Both the position numbers and the translations under genes were made by a program. DNA of 37,982 bases from Prevotella sp. GTDB taxonomy: Bacteria; Bacteroidota; Bacteroidia; Bacteroidales; Bacteroidaceae. The stretch lies in assembly GCA_020026195.1 (NCBI GenBank), contig JAHHQW010000021.1, forward strand, positions 1-37,982, read 5' to 3'. The stretch's first letter is position 1, and each line of letters begins with the position of its first letter. Shown in pieces: positions 25,260-33,522 of the stretch. Under the pieces are notes generated by a model. It worked only from the letters and a program-made list of their open reading frames with translations. It searched no databases and was not told the DNA's origin.

Positions 25260-26783
25260 ATGAAAAAAATGAAAACAATGGTTCTTACCGCAATCTTCGC
25301 GATGGCAGCAGGAACCGCAATGGCAGGAGGAATTCTCACTCAGACAACACAGAGCGCCAGATACCTCAGAATGATGGCTCGTGACGGTGCAATTGGTATT
25401 GATGGTGTTTATTACAATCCTGCCGGTGTAGCTTTCATGCCCCGCGGATGGCATTTTTCTTTCAGCGGCATGAATGTTTACCAGACAAGAACGATATATA
25501 GCGGAATGACAGTCAGAGGACTGGAAAACACACCGTTTCACATGCCTTTTAAGATGTTCGGCGGCGATGAGAATGGTGTAAAGAGATTTAAAGGAGAGAC
25601 TTCGGTACCCATTATGCCTTCCATTCAGGTAGCCAGAAATTATGACAAGTGGGGCTTCCAGGGTGCATTCGGCGTAAGCGGAGGCGGTGGAAAATGTACG
25701 TTTAATGAAGGACTCGGCTCTTTCGAGCGTACGGTAGCCATGATTCCGGCAATGCTTTATAAGCAGGGACTCATGTCGCAGACCCCCGGATATTCGGTAA
25801 ACAGTTATGTTCACGGTCAGCAGTATGTATTCGGTCTGCAGCTCGGTACAACATATAAGGTAAACGATAACATTGCCGTTTACGGTGGTATGCGTTTAAA
25901 CTATGCTACAAACGAATACGAAGGTTCTATCACAGACATCACAGCTAACATTGCAGGGGTAGACGAAAACCTGTATGCTTATTTCGGTGACAAGGCCGAA
26001 ACAATGAAGCAGATGGGATTTTATTATAGAATGAGAGCTTCTGAGATGAAAGATCCGTCTGATAAGGCAAAATATCTGGCCATGTCTCAGACTTATTATG
26101 ACAATGCAAAGAAATTCGATGCAACACGCGGACAGATTGCTGACAAGCACCTTGACTGTACACAGAGCGGATGGGGTATAACTCCTATCATCGGTGTAGA
26201 CTTTAAGTACGGCAACCTTAATGTAGGCGTTAAGTACGAATTTAAGACAAGCATCAACATGGAGAACAAGACTAAGGTTGATGATACCGGTATGTTCAAG
26301 GATGGTGTAAACACACCGGGCGACCTTCCCGCACTGCTTACCGTAGGTGCAGAATACGCTGTTCTTCCTTCACTGAGAGTCGGTCTCGGATATCATCTCT
26401 ATTTCGATAAGGATGCGGAGATGGATAAAGACAAACAGAAACTTCTCTCTGGTAATTCTCAGGAATTTCTTGCAGGTGTGGAATACGACATCAACAAACT
26501 TATTCAGGTAAGCTGTGGTTATCAGTACACACACTACGGACTTGGCGATGGCAGTTACATGAGCGACATGAGTTATGTTCTCGGAAGTAATTCGATAGGT
26601 CTGGGTGCAGGTTTCCAGATTACAAAGCAGACAAAGCTTAACGTTGCATATATGTACACATGGTACAACTCGTTTGACAAGGCTTACACACAGGACTTCG
26701 GTAATGGTGTAATTGCTGACAACACCGACCACTTTGAACGTACAAACAAGGTATTTGGTATAGGTGTGGAATACAGTATTTAA
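25260..26783 (+). CDS. OmpP1/FadL/TodX-type outer membrane protein
   Basis: The protein has 507 residues with a signal peptide (MKKMKTMVLTAIFAMAAGTAMA). The mature start GGILTQTTQSARYLRMMARDGAIGIDGVYYNPAG is typical of Bacteroidetes FadL-type barrels. Alternating hydrophobic strands continue to the C-terminal VFGIGVEYSI, with the aromatic/hydrophobic ending of outer membrane barrels. The family moves hydrophobic molecules such as long-chain fatty acids; the ligand here is not known. It has its own promoter and is convergent with priA. Confidence 0.88.
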   Translation: MKKMKTMVLTAIFAMAAGTAMAGGILTQTTQSARYLRMMARDGAIGIDGVYYNPAGVAFMPRGWHFSFSGMNVYQTRTIYSGMTVRGLENTPFHMPFKMFGGDENGVKRFKGETSVPIMPSIQVARNYDKWGFQGAFGVSGGGGKCTFNEGLGSFERTVAMIPAMLYKQGLMSQTPGYSVNSYVHGQQYVFGLQLGTTYKVNDNIAVYGGMRLNYATNEYEGSITDITANIAGVDENLYAYFGDKAETMKQMGFYYRMRASEMKDPSDKAKYLAMSQTYYDNAKKFDATRGQIADKHLDCTQSGWGITPIIGVDFKYGNLNVGVKYEFKTSINMENKTKVDDTGMFKDGVNTPGDLPALLTVGAEYAVLPSLRVGLGYHLYFDKDAEMDKDKQKLLSGNSQEFLAGVEYDINKLIQVSCGYQYTHYGLGDGSYMSDMSYVLGSNSIGLGAGFQITKQTKLNVAYMYTWYNSFDKAYTQDFGNGVIADNTDHFERTNKVFGIGVEYSI

Positions 26784-26812
26784 AAGAATTCGTGTTATTA
26801 TATTATCTTTCA

Positions 26813-26843
26813 GGCCCGGCAATGACATTTGTCATACCGGGTC
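26813..26843. repeat. Hairpin between convergent porin and priA genes
   Basis: CCCGG and ATGAC pair with GTCAT and CCGGG around an ATTT loop, with small internal asymmetry. It contains the priA stop codon (26832-26834) and lies 30 nt after the porin stop. It lacks a T tract on either strand, so factor-independent termination is uncertain; it could act as a 3'-end stabiliser. Confidence 0.5.
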
Positions 26844-29099
26844 TGTGTCGTAATATATAATTGTCGATGCATACTGCTGCGCCGACATAATCTGCGAACG
26901 TATTTCGTAAAGACACTGGCGTACACGCTTAAGGTCGATCCCGAGCTCAAGCTTAAGCACTATCTTCTGAATATACATGGTCTTTACACGTGCTATTATG
27001 GGGCGCTCGGGCCCCAGCACTCTTTCTCCTAAAAGTCTGCGGAGCATAACGCCCATTGCATTTGCCGCAGAACTGCAAACGTCTTCTTTCTTATGTTTTA
27101 TGTATATGTCCACGATATGCATGAACGGGGGATAACCGAAGGCACGTCTCTCTTCTACAAGTGAAGAGAAAAATCCTTTATAGTCATTGTTTACCAGCTG
27201 AATTATAACAGGGTGTTCCGGAGTCTTAGTCTGAAGTATTACTTTTCCGCGCTCCCCCTTACGTCCGGCACGTCCGCTAACCTGAGCCATCATCGTGAAG
27301 GCATGTTCGTGGGCACGGAAGTCGGGATAATTGAGCATGCTGTCGGCATTTAATATACCTACTACGCCAACCTTATCGAAGTCAAGTCCCTTGGTAACCA
27401 TCTGTGTTCCTATGAGCAGATTGGTGCGTCCCTCTGAGAAATCGTCTATGATACGTTCGTAGGCATTACGGGTACGCGTAGTGTCAAGGTCCATTCGTGC
27501 CACCTTTGCCGTAGGGAACAGTCTGCTTATATAGTTCTCTATCTTTTCAGTTCCGTACCCCTTTCCCTTGAGTTCCGTGCTGCCGCATTTAGGACAGTGT
27601 GTGGGAACGGCATAATTTGCACCGCAGTAATGACATGTAAGCTGATTGGTGTTCTTATGGAACGTAAGACTTACGTCGCAGTTGGTACATTTCGGAACCC
27701 ATCCGCAGTTCTGACATTCTATTACTGTGTCGTAACCACGGCGGTTCTGGAACAATATAACCTGTCGGTCATGGTCTAACGACTGCTGTATGGCATCAAG
27801 TAACTGAGGAGAGAACGGACCTTCCATCATCTTGCGGCGCTGAAGGTCGGCAATGTCCACCACAATGGTTTCTGGTAACTGAATGTCCTTGTGTCTCTGC
27901 ATAAGTTCCACAAGTCCGAATTTTCCTGTCACGGCATTGTAGTAACTCTCTGCCGACGGCGTGGCAGTACCCAGTAAAGTCTTTGCACCGCACATTGCCG
28001 CCATTACTATTGCGACATTACGTGCATGATAGCGCGGGGCAGGGTCCTGCTGTTTGAAAGAAGTCTCGTGTTCCTCGTCAACTATTACAAGTCCTAAGTT
28101 TGTGAACGGCAGAAGTACCGACGAACGGGCACCAAGTATAACCTTATAAGGATTGTCAGAAACCTGTTTCTGCCATATCTCCACACGCTCGTCGTCAGAA
28201 TATTTAGAGTGATAGACACACAGTTTGTCGCCGAATACTCGGCGCAGACGTTCTGTTATCTGAACGGTAAGCGCAATCTCCGGCAGCAGATAAAGAACCT
28301 GTCTGCCAGCCTTTATAGTCTCGTTTATGAGATGGATGTAAATTTCGGTCTTGCCACTCGATGTTACGCCATGCAGAAGCATTACGTTCTTGTGCTCGAA
28401 TCCTTGTTTTATCTCGTTGAGAGCACGCTGCTGGTTAGGATTAAGCTCCTTTATATTCTCGGGCTGTTCCGTACCTCCGTTGTTGAGGCGTCCCACCTGT
28501 TTCTCGTAGGTACGCATCAGTCCCTTGTCACAAAGAGCCTTTATTACAGGCAGACTGCATCCCGAAGTGTTCATAAGTTCTTCGCGGGTAATCTCCTTGC
28601 ACACATAATCGTTGTTGTCAAGATTATCCTTCAGTCCTGATATTTCAAGATATGTAGTGAGAGCCTTTGACTGTAGTTTGGAACGCGAAAGCATACTGAA
28701 CCCTATGTTCAGGGCCGTTTCGCTGCGGAAGTTATCGCAGAGCGTAATGTAAAGTTCTGTCTTCGGCTTATATTTTTCTACCGCCTTCATGTTAGCCGGA
28801 ACGGCAGCCTTATACACATCGCCTATGGGCGACATGTAATAATCAGCAATCCACTGCCACAGTTTCTGCTGCATGGGCAGCACTGACGGAACTACATCCA
28901 GTACACTTATTATGTTCTTTGTGTCAAATTCAGGTTTGCGGTTGTGAATCTCTGCCACCACACCGACGTATCGCTTGCTCTTGCCAAAAGGAACGAGCAC
29001 ACGCATACCAGTTTTCAGACTTTCTTTCATGTTGTCTGGAACTATATATGTGAACAGTCGTTCTACTGGTACGGGTAGTATAATATCGGCGTAAATCAT
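26832..29099 (-). CDS. priA: Primosomal protein N' (replication restart helicase PriA)
   Basis: The protein has 755 residues and is a 3'-to-5' DNA helicase that reloads the replisome at stalled forks. The N-terminal 3'-DNA-binding domain opens MIYADIILPVPVERLFTYIVP. Helicase motifs include Walker A GVTSSGKTEIY and VDEEHE (DEEH). The zinc-binding insert has eight cysteines in C-x2-C pairs (CQNC, CTNC, CHYC, CPKC), and motif VI is QVSGRAGRKGERG. Full length. Its promoter lies so close that the mRNA may be leaderless. Confidence 0.97.
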   Translation of the reverse strand: MIYADIILPVPVERLFTYIVPDNMKESLKTGMRVLVPFGKSKRYVGVVAEIHNRKPEFDTKNIISVLDVVPSVLPMQQKLWQWIADYYMSPIGDVYKAAVPANMKAVEKYKPKTELYITLCDNFRSETALNIGFSMLSRSKLQSKALTTYLEISGLKDNLDNNDYVCKEITREELMNTSGCSLPVIKALCDKGLMRTYEKQVGRLNNGGTEQPENIKELNPNQQRALNEIKQGFEHKNVMLLHGVTSSGKTEIYIHLINETIKAGRQVLYLLPEIALTVQITERLRRVFGDKLCVYHSKYSDDERVEIWQKQVSDNPYKVILGARSSVLLPFTNLGLVIVDEEHETSFKQQDPAPRYHARNVAIVMAAMCGAKTLLGTATPSAESYYNAVTGKFGLVELMQRHKDIQLPETIVVDIADLQRRKMMEGPFSPQLLDAIQQSLDHDRQVILFQNRRGYDTVIECQNCGWVPKCTNCDVSLTFHKNTNQLTCHYCGANYAVPTHCPKCGSTELKGKGYGTEKIENYISRLFPTAKVARMDLDTTRTRNAYERIIDDFSEGRTNLLIGTQMVTKGLDFDKVGVVGILNADSMLNYPDFRAHEHAFTMMAQVSGRAGRKGERGKVILQTKTPEHPVIIQLVNNDYKGFFSSLVEERRAFGYPPFMHIVDIYIKHKKEDVCSSAANAMGVMLRRLLGERVLGPERPIIARVKTMYIQKIVLKLELGIDLKRVRQCLYEIRSQIMSAQQYASTIIYYDTDPV

Positions 29100-29107
29100 A
29101 TCGGTTG

Positions 29108-29138
29108 CAAAAATAAATACATTTTTTTGAATTACAAA
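29108..29138 (-). promoter_or_regulatory. Promoter of priA
   Basis: On the minus strand TTTG (29135-29138), a 19-bp spacer and TATTTTTG (29108-29115) match the consensus exactly. Only 8 nt separate the -7 box from the ATG at 29099, implying little or no 5' untranslated leader. Confidence 0.8.
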
Positions 29139-29236
29139 AGAGTATATATAATATAAGGTATGTTAAGGCATCTTATATCTTAGGTATAAAACTTATTTTT
29201 TCTATTAAGTTTACTATAAGTCCAATGCAATTTATA

Positions 29237-29244
29237 TACTTTTG
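29237..29244 (+). promoter_or_regulatory. -7 box for the zinc-ribbon protein operon
   Basis: TACTTTTG fits TAnnTTTG and ends 17 nt before the ATG at 29262. No good -33 box is at the preferred spacing. It is divergent from the priA promoter. Confidence 0.5.
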
Positions 29245-29261
29245 CAATAAATGTTAGTGTT

Positions 29262-29762
29262 ATGTTATATAATAAACTGCTTATAAAATGTGATAATACG
29301 GCTTATGCTGATGAGATAACGGGAGTACTGAGTGCGAAAGGTATCGCTTCGCGACGAAACGACAAAACTCATGATGCCGTAGCAGAAACGAAAGATGATG
29401 AAACGTGTATAGCCGTATATGTGTCTGAATCGGATTATGAAAAGGCGCAGGCGGTGATAGCCTCTATGAAGAGTGAAGGAGAAAAACTGCATCTTCTGTG
29501 TCCTAAGTGTGGCAGTGAGGATGTTATTAAAGTGCCTTTGAATATTAAAAAAATATGCCTGTATTCTATATTAAGCATTCTTTGTTCTCTGTTCCCGATG
29601 CTGTGTATTTTATTGCCGGATGGACTGATAGACTATAATAAAACGTTTGATGTAATCGTTATCCTAATGCTTCTGGTCGGAATAATATTTTTAATAAAAT
29701 TGTTCCGCAGTAAGAATTACGAATGCAGAAAATGTGGAAAAAAGTTCTACCATAAAGATTAA
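29262..29762 (+). CDS. DUF2007-like protein with zinc-ribbon halves and two membrane helices
   Basis: The protein has 166 residues. Residues 1-75 resemble the DUF2007 type of small alpha/beta signalling-like domain (a helix facing AYADEITGVLSAKGI and a second facing SDYEKAQAVIASM). Then come a CPKCGS cysteine pair (about 80-85), two membrane helices (about 97-120 and 130-150), and a second pair CRKCGKKF near the C-terminus. The two pairs could together bind one zinc ion on the cytoplasmic face. The function is unknown. It is first in a run of three genes with gaps of 23 and 27 nt. Confidence 0.7.
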   Translation: MLYNKLLIKCDNTAYADEITGVLSAKGIASRRNDKTHDAVAETKDDETCIAVYVSESDYEKAQAVIASMKSEGEKLHLLCPKCGSEDVIKVPLNIKKICLYSILSILCSLFPMLCILLPDGLIDYNKTFDVIVILMLLVGIIFLIKLFRSKNYECRKCGKKFYHKD

Positions 29763-29785
29763 ATGTAATATATAAAAAGAAGAAT

Positions 29786-31015
29786 ATGAAAAACTTATTT
29801 GCAGCTCTTATGCTTCTGATTTCGACAATGGCGTCGGCACAGAATATATCGGGTACATGGACAGGTGTGATTAACGCAGGTGTTCAAAAGCTTCATATAG
29901 TGTTTAATATAAATAAGGATAAGGCGGGAAAAGATGTCTGTACCATGGACTCACCCGATCAGAGTGCCAAGGGAATTCCGACAGAACTTGTGTACATCTC
30001 AGCCGACTCTCTTAGTGTTAAGATTAGCGCAGCTGCCATAGAGTATAACGGAAAACTGGAAGGCGATTCGATAAAAGGTACATTTACGCAGATGGGTATG
30101 AATTTCCCGCTTAATCTCAAGAAAGAAACACTCAGATACAATCGTCCTCAGAATCCCGCAGAACCTTATCCATATACGACGGAAGAGGTGAAGTTTTATA
30201 ATAATCCGGCAGATGCTATCCTTAAGGGAACGCTTACTTATCCCGCAGGATATAAGAAAGGCGACAGAGTACCTGTTGTACTTATGGTTACAGGAAGCGG
30301 TCCGGAAAACAGAGACGAAGAGTTGTTTGAACATAAGCCATTCCTCGTAATAGCCGATTACCTTGCCCGTAACGGCATTGCATCGCTGCGTTATGACGAT
30401 CGTGCAGTAGGCAAGTCTATTGGCAAGACCGTTACAATGAATACTAAGGAAGTTGCCGATGATGCGCGCTGTGGAATTAATTATCTAAGAGATTTGAAGA
30501 AATTCTCAATGGTCGGACTGTTAGGACATAGCGAGGGCGGTTCCGTCGCATTTATTCTTGGTGCAGAAGACATTCTTGATTTTGCAGTTAGTATGGCAGG
30601 ACCCGGCATAAAGGGTGATGACTTACTTTATTCTCAGTTTAAGAAGATATCAGAACTTTCTGCAAAACCTTACTCTATGACAAAGGAACAGTACATCGAT
30701 TATGTTAAAAAGATGGATAATCCATGGATGAACTATTTTATTGATTATAATCCTATGCAGGATATAAAGAACACGTCATGTCCTGTTCTTGCCATAAACG
30801 GTGATAAGGATGTTCAGGTAATAGCATCGCTTAACATTGATGAGATAAAGAAAAATCTTCCAAATAATAACAAGACCGTCATAAAGATTTATCCTGGTCT
30901 TAATCACTTGTTCCAGCCATGTGATACCGGTCTGCCTACAGAGTATATCAATATTGAGCAGACAATCAGCGAGGAGGTACTGAAGGACATCGCAGGTTGG
31001 ATAAATGCTCTCTGA
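29786..31015 (+). CDS. Secreted alpha/beta hydrolase with N-terminal beta domain
   Basis: The protein has 409 residues with signal peptide MKNLFAALMLLISTMASA. Residues 20-115 form a beta-rich domain (ISGTWTGVINAGVQKLHIVF) like that found before many Bacteroidetes periplasmic hydrolases. The remainder is an alpha/beta hydrolase: oxyanion region MVTGSGPENRDE, nucleophile elbow GHSEGG (Ser near 249), acid in INGDKDVQV and His in YPGLNHLFQ. It is probably an esterase or peptidase-like enzyme of the periplasm; the substrate is unknown. Confidence 0.88.
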   Translation: MKNLFAALMLLISTMASAQNISGTWTGVINAGVQKLHIVFNINKDKAGKDVCTMDSPDQSAKGIPTELVYISADSLSVKISAAAIEYNGKLEGDSIKGTFTQMGMNFPLNLKKETLRYNRPQNPAEPYPYTTEEVKFYNNPADAILKGTLTYPAGYKKGDRVPVVLMVTGSGPENRDEELFEHKPFLVIADYLARNGIASLRYDDRAVGKSIGKTVTMNTKEVADDARCGINYLRDLKKFSMVGLLGHSEGGSVAFILGAEDILDFAVSMAGPGIKGDDLLYSQFKKISELSAKPYSMTKEQYIDYVKKMDNPWMNYFIDYNPMQDIKNTSCPVLAINGDKDVQVIASLNIDEIKKNLPNNNKTVIKIYPGLNHLFQPCDTGLPTEYINIEQTISEEVLKDIAGWINAL

Positions 31016-31042
31016 CAGGGGAGAACTTTTTAAAACTTATGG

Positions 31043-31777
31043 ATGAAGCATAAAAAGATTACATTATTCATAATTGTATTGCTTGTGTTTACGTTGTTTG
31101 ACGTATGTGCATGGCATAAGGTAGGCTGCTATTCCGGTAAGTTGTGGCTGCATCGCTGTAACTCTCTTGAAAAAATGAAGGAGAAAGAAAATCTGTATCC
31201 TAACATAGAGGTTGATCTTGTGTACAGGGGCAATGGAGTTTTCGATGTTACGCACGATGCTGATACGACATTCGGTCTGAAGGTAGACTCTTATTTCAAG
31301 GAAATAGGAGAGACCGACCGACACATGTGGCTTGACATCAAGAACGTGAACAGATGGAATGTAGACAGCATGTATCAGGACCTTGACAGTATATGTGACT
31401 GTTATGATGTAGACAGTACCCAGCTCATAATTGAAGGTGGCGATTACGATGCTCTTGAAACATTTACCGACGGAGGCTATTATACGTCATATTACGTTCC
31501 GTTTGATAAACCGAGGCGTCTGTCGGACGAACAGATAGATTCGTGTATCGTTAAGCTGCGGAAGATAGCCGATTCAAAGAAGGTCTGTGCGCTTTCGTTT
31601 CCTGGATTCTGGTATAAAGAAATAAAATCAAACCTGCACAGAAACATAGACCTGCTTACATGGAAGAATCACATAACACAGGTAGAATTTATGAAGGCAC
31701 CTTATCGCGATAAGATGCTTAAAGACAAACAGCTTAAAGTAATACTGATAAAATCAAAGGGGAAGTATCACAGATAA
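31043..31777 (+). CDS. GDPD-like (PLC-type phosphodiesterase fold) protein, N-terminal membrane anchor
   Basis: The protein has 244 residues. An N-terminal hydrophobic segment (ITLFIIVLLVFTLFDVCAW) is a signal anchor or signal peptide. Downstream the catalytic layout of glycerophosphodiester phosphodiesterases is recognisable: HR (residues 37-38) in LWLHRCNS, E-x-D (56, 58) in NIEVDLVYRG, HD (71-72) in FDVTHDA, and a strand ending in WLDIKN. The rest diverges strongly and the usual ENT after HRG is absent. It is probably a distant family member acting outside the cytoplasm, on a substrate that cannot be named. It follows the hydrolase gene by 27 nt. Confidence 0.65.
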   Translation: MKHKKITLFIIVLLVFTLFDVCAWHKVGCYSGKLWLHRCNSLEKMKEKENLYPNIEVDLVYRGNGVFDVTHDADTTFGLKVDSYFKEIGETDRHMWLDIKNVNRWNVDSMYQDLDSICDCYDVDSTQLIIEGGDYDALETFTDGGYYTSYYVPFDKPRRLSDEQIDSCIVKLRKIADSKKVCALSFPGFWYKEIKSNLHRNIDLLTWKNHITQVEFMKAPYRDKMLKDKQLKVILIKSKGKYHR

Positions 31778-31792
31778 CATCTTTATAGAGAA

Positions 31793-31825
31793 TAAAAAAA
31801 GAGGGAACCATTACGGCTCCCTCTT
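31793..31825 (-). terminator. Terminator of the fumarase operon
   Basis: On the minus strand an 11-bp stem with one mismatch (plus-strand 31799-31809 and 31815-31825) and a 5-nt loop is followed by seven T. The same hairpin lies 21 nt after the plus-strand GDPD-like gene but lacks a T run in that direction. Confidence 0.85.
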
Positions 31826-31845
31826 AATGTATAATGTAATTTATA

Positions 31846-33492
31846 TTACTTTGTGCATGTAGGATTCCAGGGCTTGATCTGTTTGAAGAAGTCGTTACCC
31901 TTATCATCAACGAGGATGAATGCGGGGAAGTCCTCGACAGTTGCCTCCCATACAGCCTCCATACCGAGTTCGGGATATTCAAGGCACTTGATGCTCTTAA
32001 TATTGTTTTCAGCAAGAACAGCTGCAGGTCCGCCGATAGTTCCGAGATAGAAACCACCATGCTTCTTACAAGCTTCTGTAACAACATCAGTACGGTTACC
32101 CTTTGCAATCATAATCATAGAACCGCCCTTGCTCTGGAACAGGTCTACGTACGGGTCCATACGGTTTGCTGTGGTCGGTCCCATACTTCCGCAAGGCTTA
32201 CCCTCCGGAGTCTTAGCAGGTCCTGCATACAGAACCGGGTGTTTCTTCAGATATTCTGGAATGTCTTCGCCATTGTCGATACGTGCCTTGATGCGGGCAT
32301 GAGCAATATCACGTGCAACGATGATTGTACCTGTAAGGCTGAGACGTGTAGAAACAGGATACTTAGAGAGTTCCTTGCGAACTTCATCCATAGGACGGTT
32401 AAGGTCAATCTTAATGCCGCCGCCTTCACCTGCGTTGCGTAATTCTTCGGGAATCAGTGTTCCTGGCTGGTCGTCAAGTTTCTCCAACCAGATACCATCC
32501 TTGTTAATCTTAGCCTTAATGTTACGGTCTGCAGAGCAGCTTACGCCAAGACCAACGGGGCAAGATGCACCATGACGGGGCAGACGGATGATACGAACAT
32601 CATGAGCCATGTATTTACCACCGAACTGAGCACCAAGACCAATTCTGTGAGCTTCTTCGAGAACCTGTTTCTCAAGTTCTACGTCACGGAAAGCACGACC
32701 AGTCTCGTCGCCTGTAGTAGGCAGGTTATCGTAATAGTGTGTAGATGCGAGTTTAACTGTGAGCATTGTCTTTTCAGCAGAAGTACCGCCGATGACGAAT
32801 GCGATATGATAAGGAGGACAGGCAGCTGTACCGAGACTCTTCATCTTGTTGATGATGAACGGCATCAGTGTGCCGGGGTTAAGAAGAGCCTTTGTCTCCT
32901 GATAAAGATAACTCTTGTTAGCAGAGCCACCGCCCTTGACAACGAAGAGGAAACGATATTCGCCACCTTCTGTAGCCTCGATGTCAATCTGAGCAGGAAG
33001 GTTACAGCGTGTGTTAACTTCCTCGTACATTGAGAGAGGAGCATTCTGAGAATAACGCAGGTTATCCTCTGTGTATGTAAGGTAAACACCTTTGGCAAGA
33101 GCTTCCTCATCGCAGAAGTCTGTCCATACGTGCTGACCCTTTTCGCCGTGGATAATTGCAGTACCGGTATCCTGGCAGATAGGGAGCTGACCTTTGCATG
33201 CTACTTCAGCATTGCGGAGGAATGTAAGAGCTACATACTTGTCGTTGTCACTTGCCTCGGGGTCGCTAAGAATCTTTGCAACTTGCTCGTTGTGTGCACG
33301 GCGTAACAGGAAGTTTACGTCATGGAAAGCCTGGTTTGAAAGTCTTGTCAGAGCCTCAGGTGTAACTTTCAGAATCTCTTTACCTTCAAATTCACTTACA
33401 GAAACACCTTCCTTAGAAACAAGGTAGTATTCTGTGTCGTCTTTACCCATCTGGAACATGGGTGCATACTTAAATTCTGGTTTGTTAGCCAT
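31846..33492 (-). CDS. Class I (iron-sulfur) fumarate hydratase
   Basis: The protein has 548 residues, the single-chain FumA/FumB length. It interconverts fumarate and malate in the cytoplasm; in fermenting Bacteroidales the usual direction is malate to fumarate for succinate production. Candidate [4Fe-4S] ligands sit in LPICQDTG, AACPPYH and GASCPVGLGVSC. Other conserved parts are KGGGSANKS, GPTTANRMDPYVD and the C-terminal beta domain ending VDDKGNDFF. It starts 30 nt after the DUF4954 gene with no -7 box in between, so it is probably the third gene of the hflX operon. A strong terminator follows. Confidence 0.96.
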   Translation of the reverse strand: MANKPEFKYAPMFQMGKDDTEYYLVSKEGVSVSEFEGKEILKVTPEALTRLSNQAFHDVNFLLRRAHNEQVAKILSDPEASDNDKYVALTFLRNAEVACKGQLPICQDTGTAIIHGEKGQHVWTDFCDEEALAKGVYLTYTEDNLRYSQNAPLSMYEEVNTRCNLPAQIDIEATEGGEYRFLFVVKGGGSANKSYLYQETKALLNPGTLMPFIINKMKSLGTAACPPYHIAFVIGGTSAEKTMLTVKLASTHYYDNLPTTGDETGRAFRDVELEKQVLEEAHRIGLGAQFGGKYMAHDVRIIRLPRHGASCPVGLGVSCSADRNIKAKINKDGIWLEKLDDQPGTLIPEELRNAGEGGGIKIDLNRPMDEVRKELSKYPVSTRLSLTGTIIVARDIAHARIKARIDNGEDIPEYLKKHPVLYAGPAKTPEGKPCGSMGPTTANRMDPYVDLFQSKGGSMIMIAKGNRTDVVTEACKKHGGFYLGTIGGPAAVLAENNIKSIKCLEYPELGMEAVWEATVEDFPAFILVDDKGNDFFKQIKPWNPTCTK

Positions 33493-33522
33493 AATGTTTT
33501 CGTTTTATGTTAAATATCCGAA

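Noticed and set aside
31824..33110. Several open frames on both strands within the fumarase gene
   Set aside because: All overlap a full-length, well-recognised class I fumarase and show no family features of their own.
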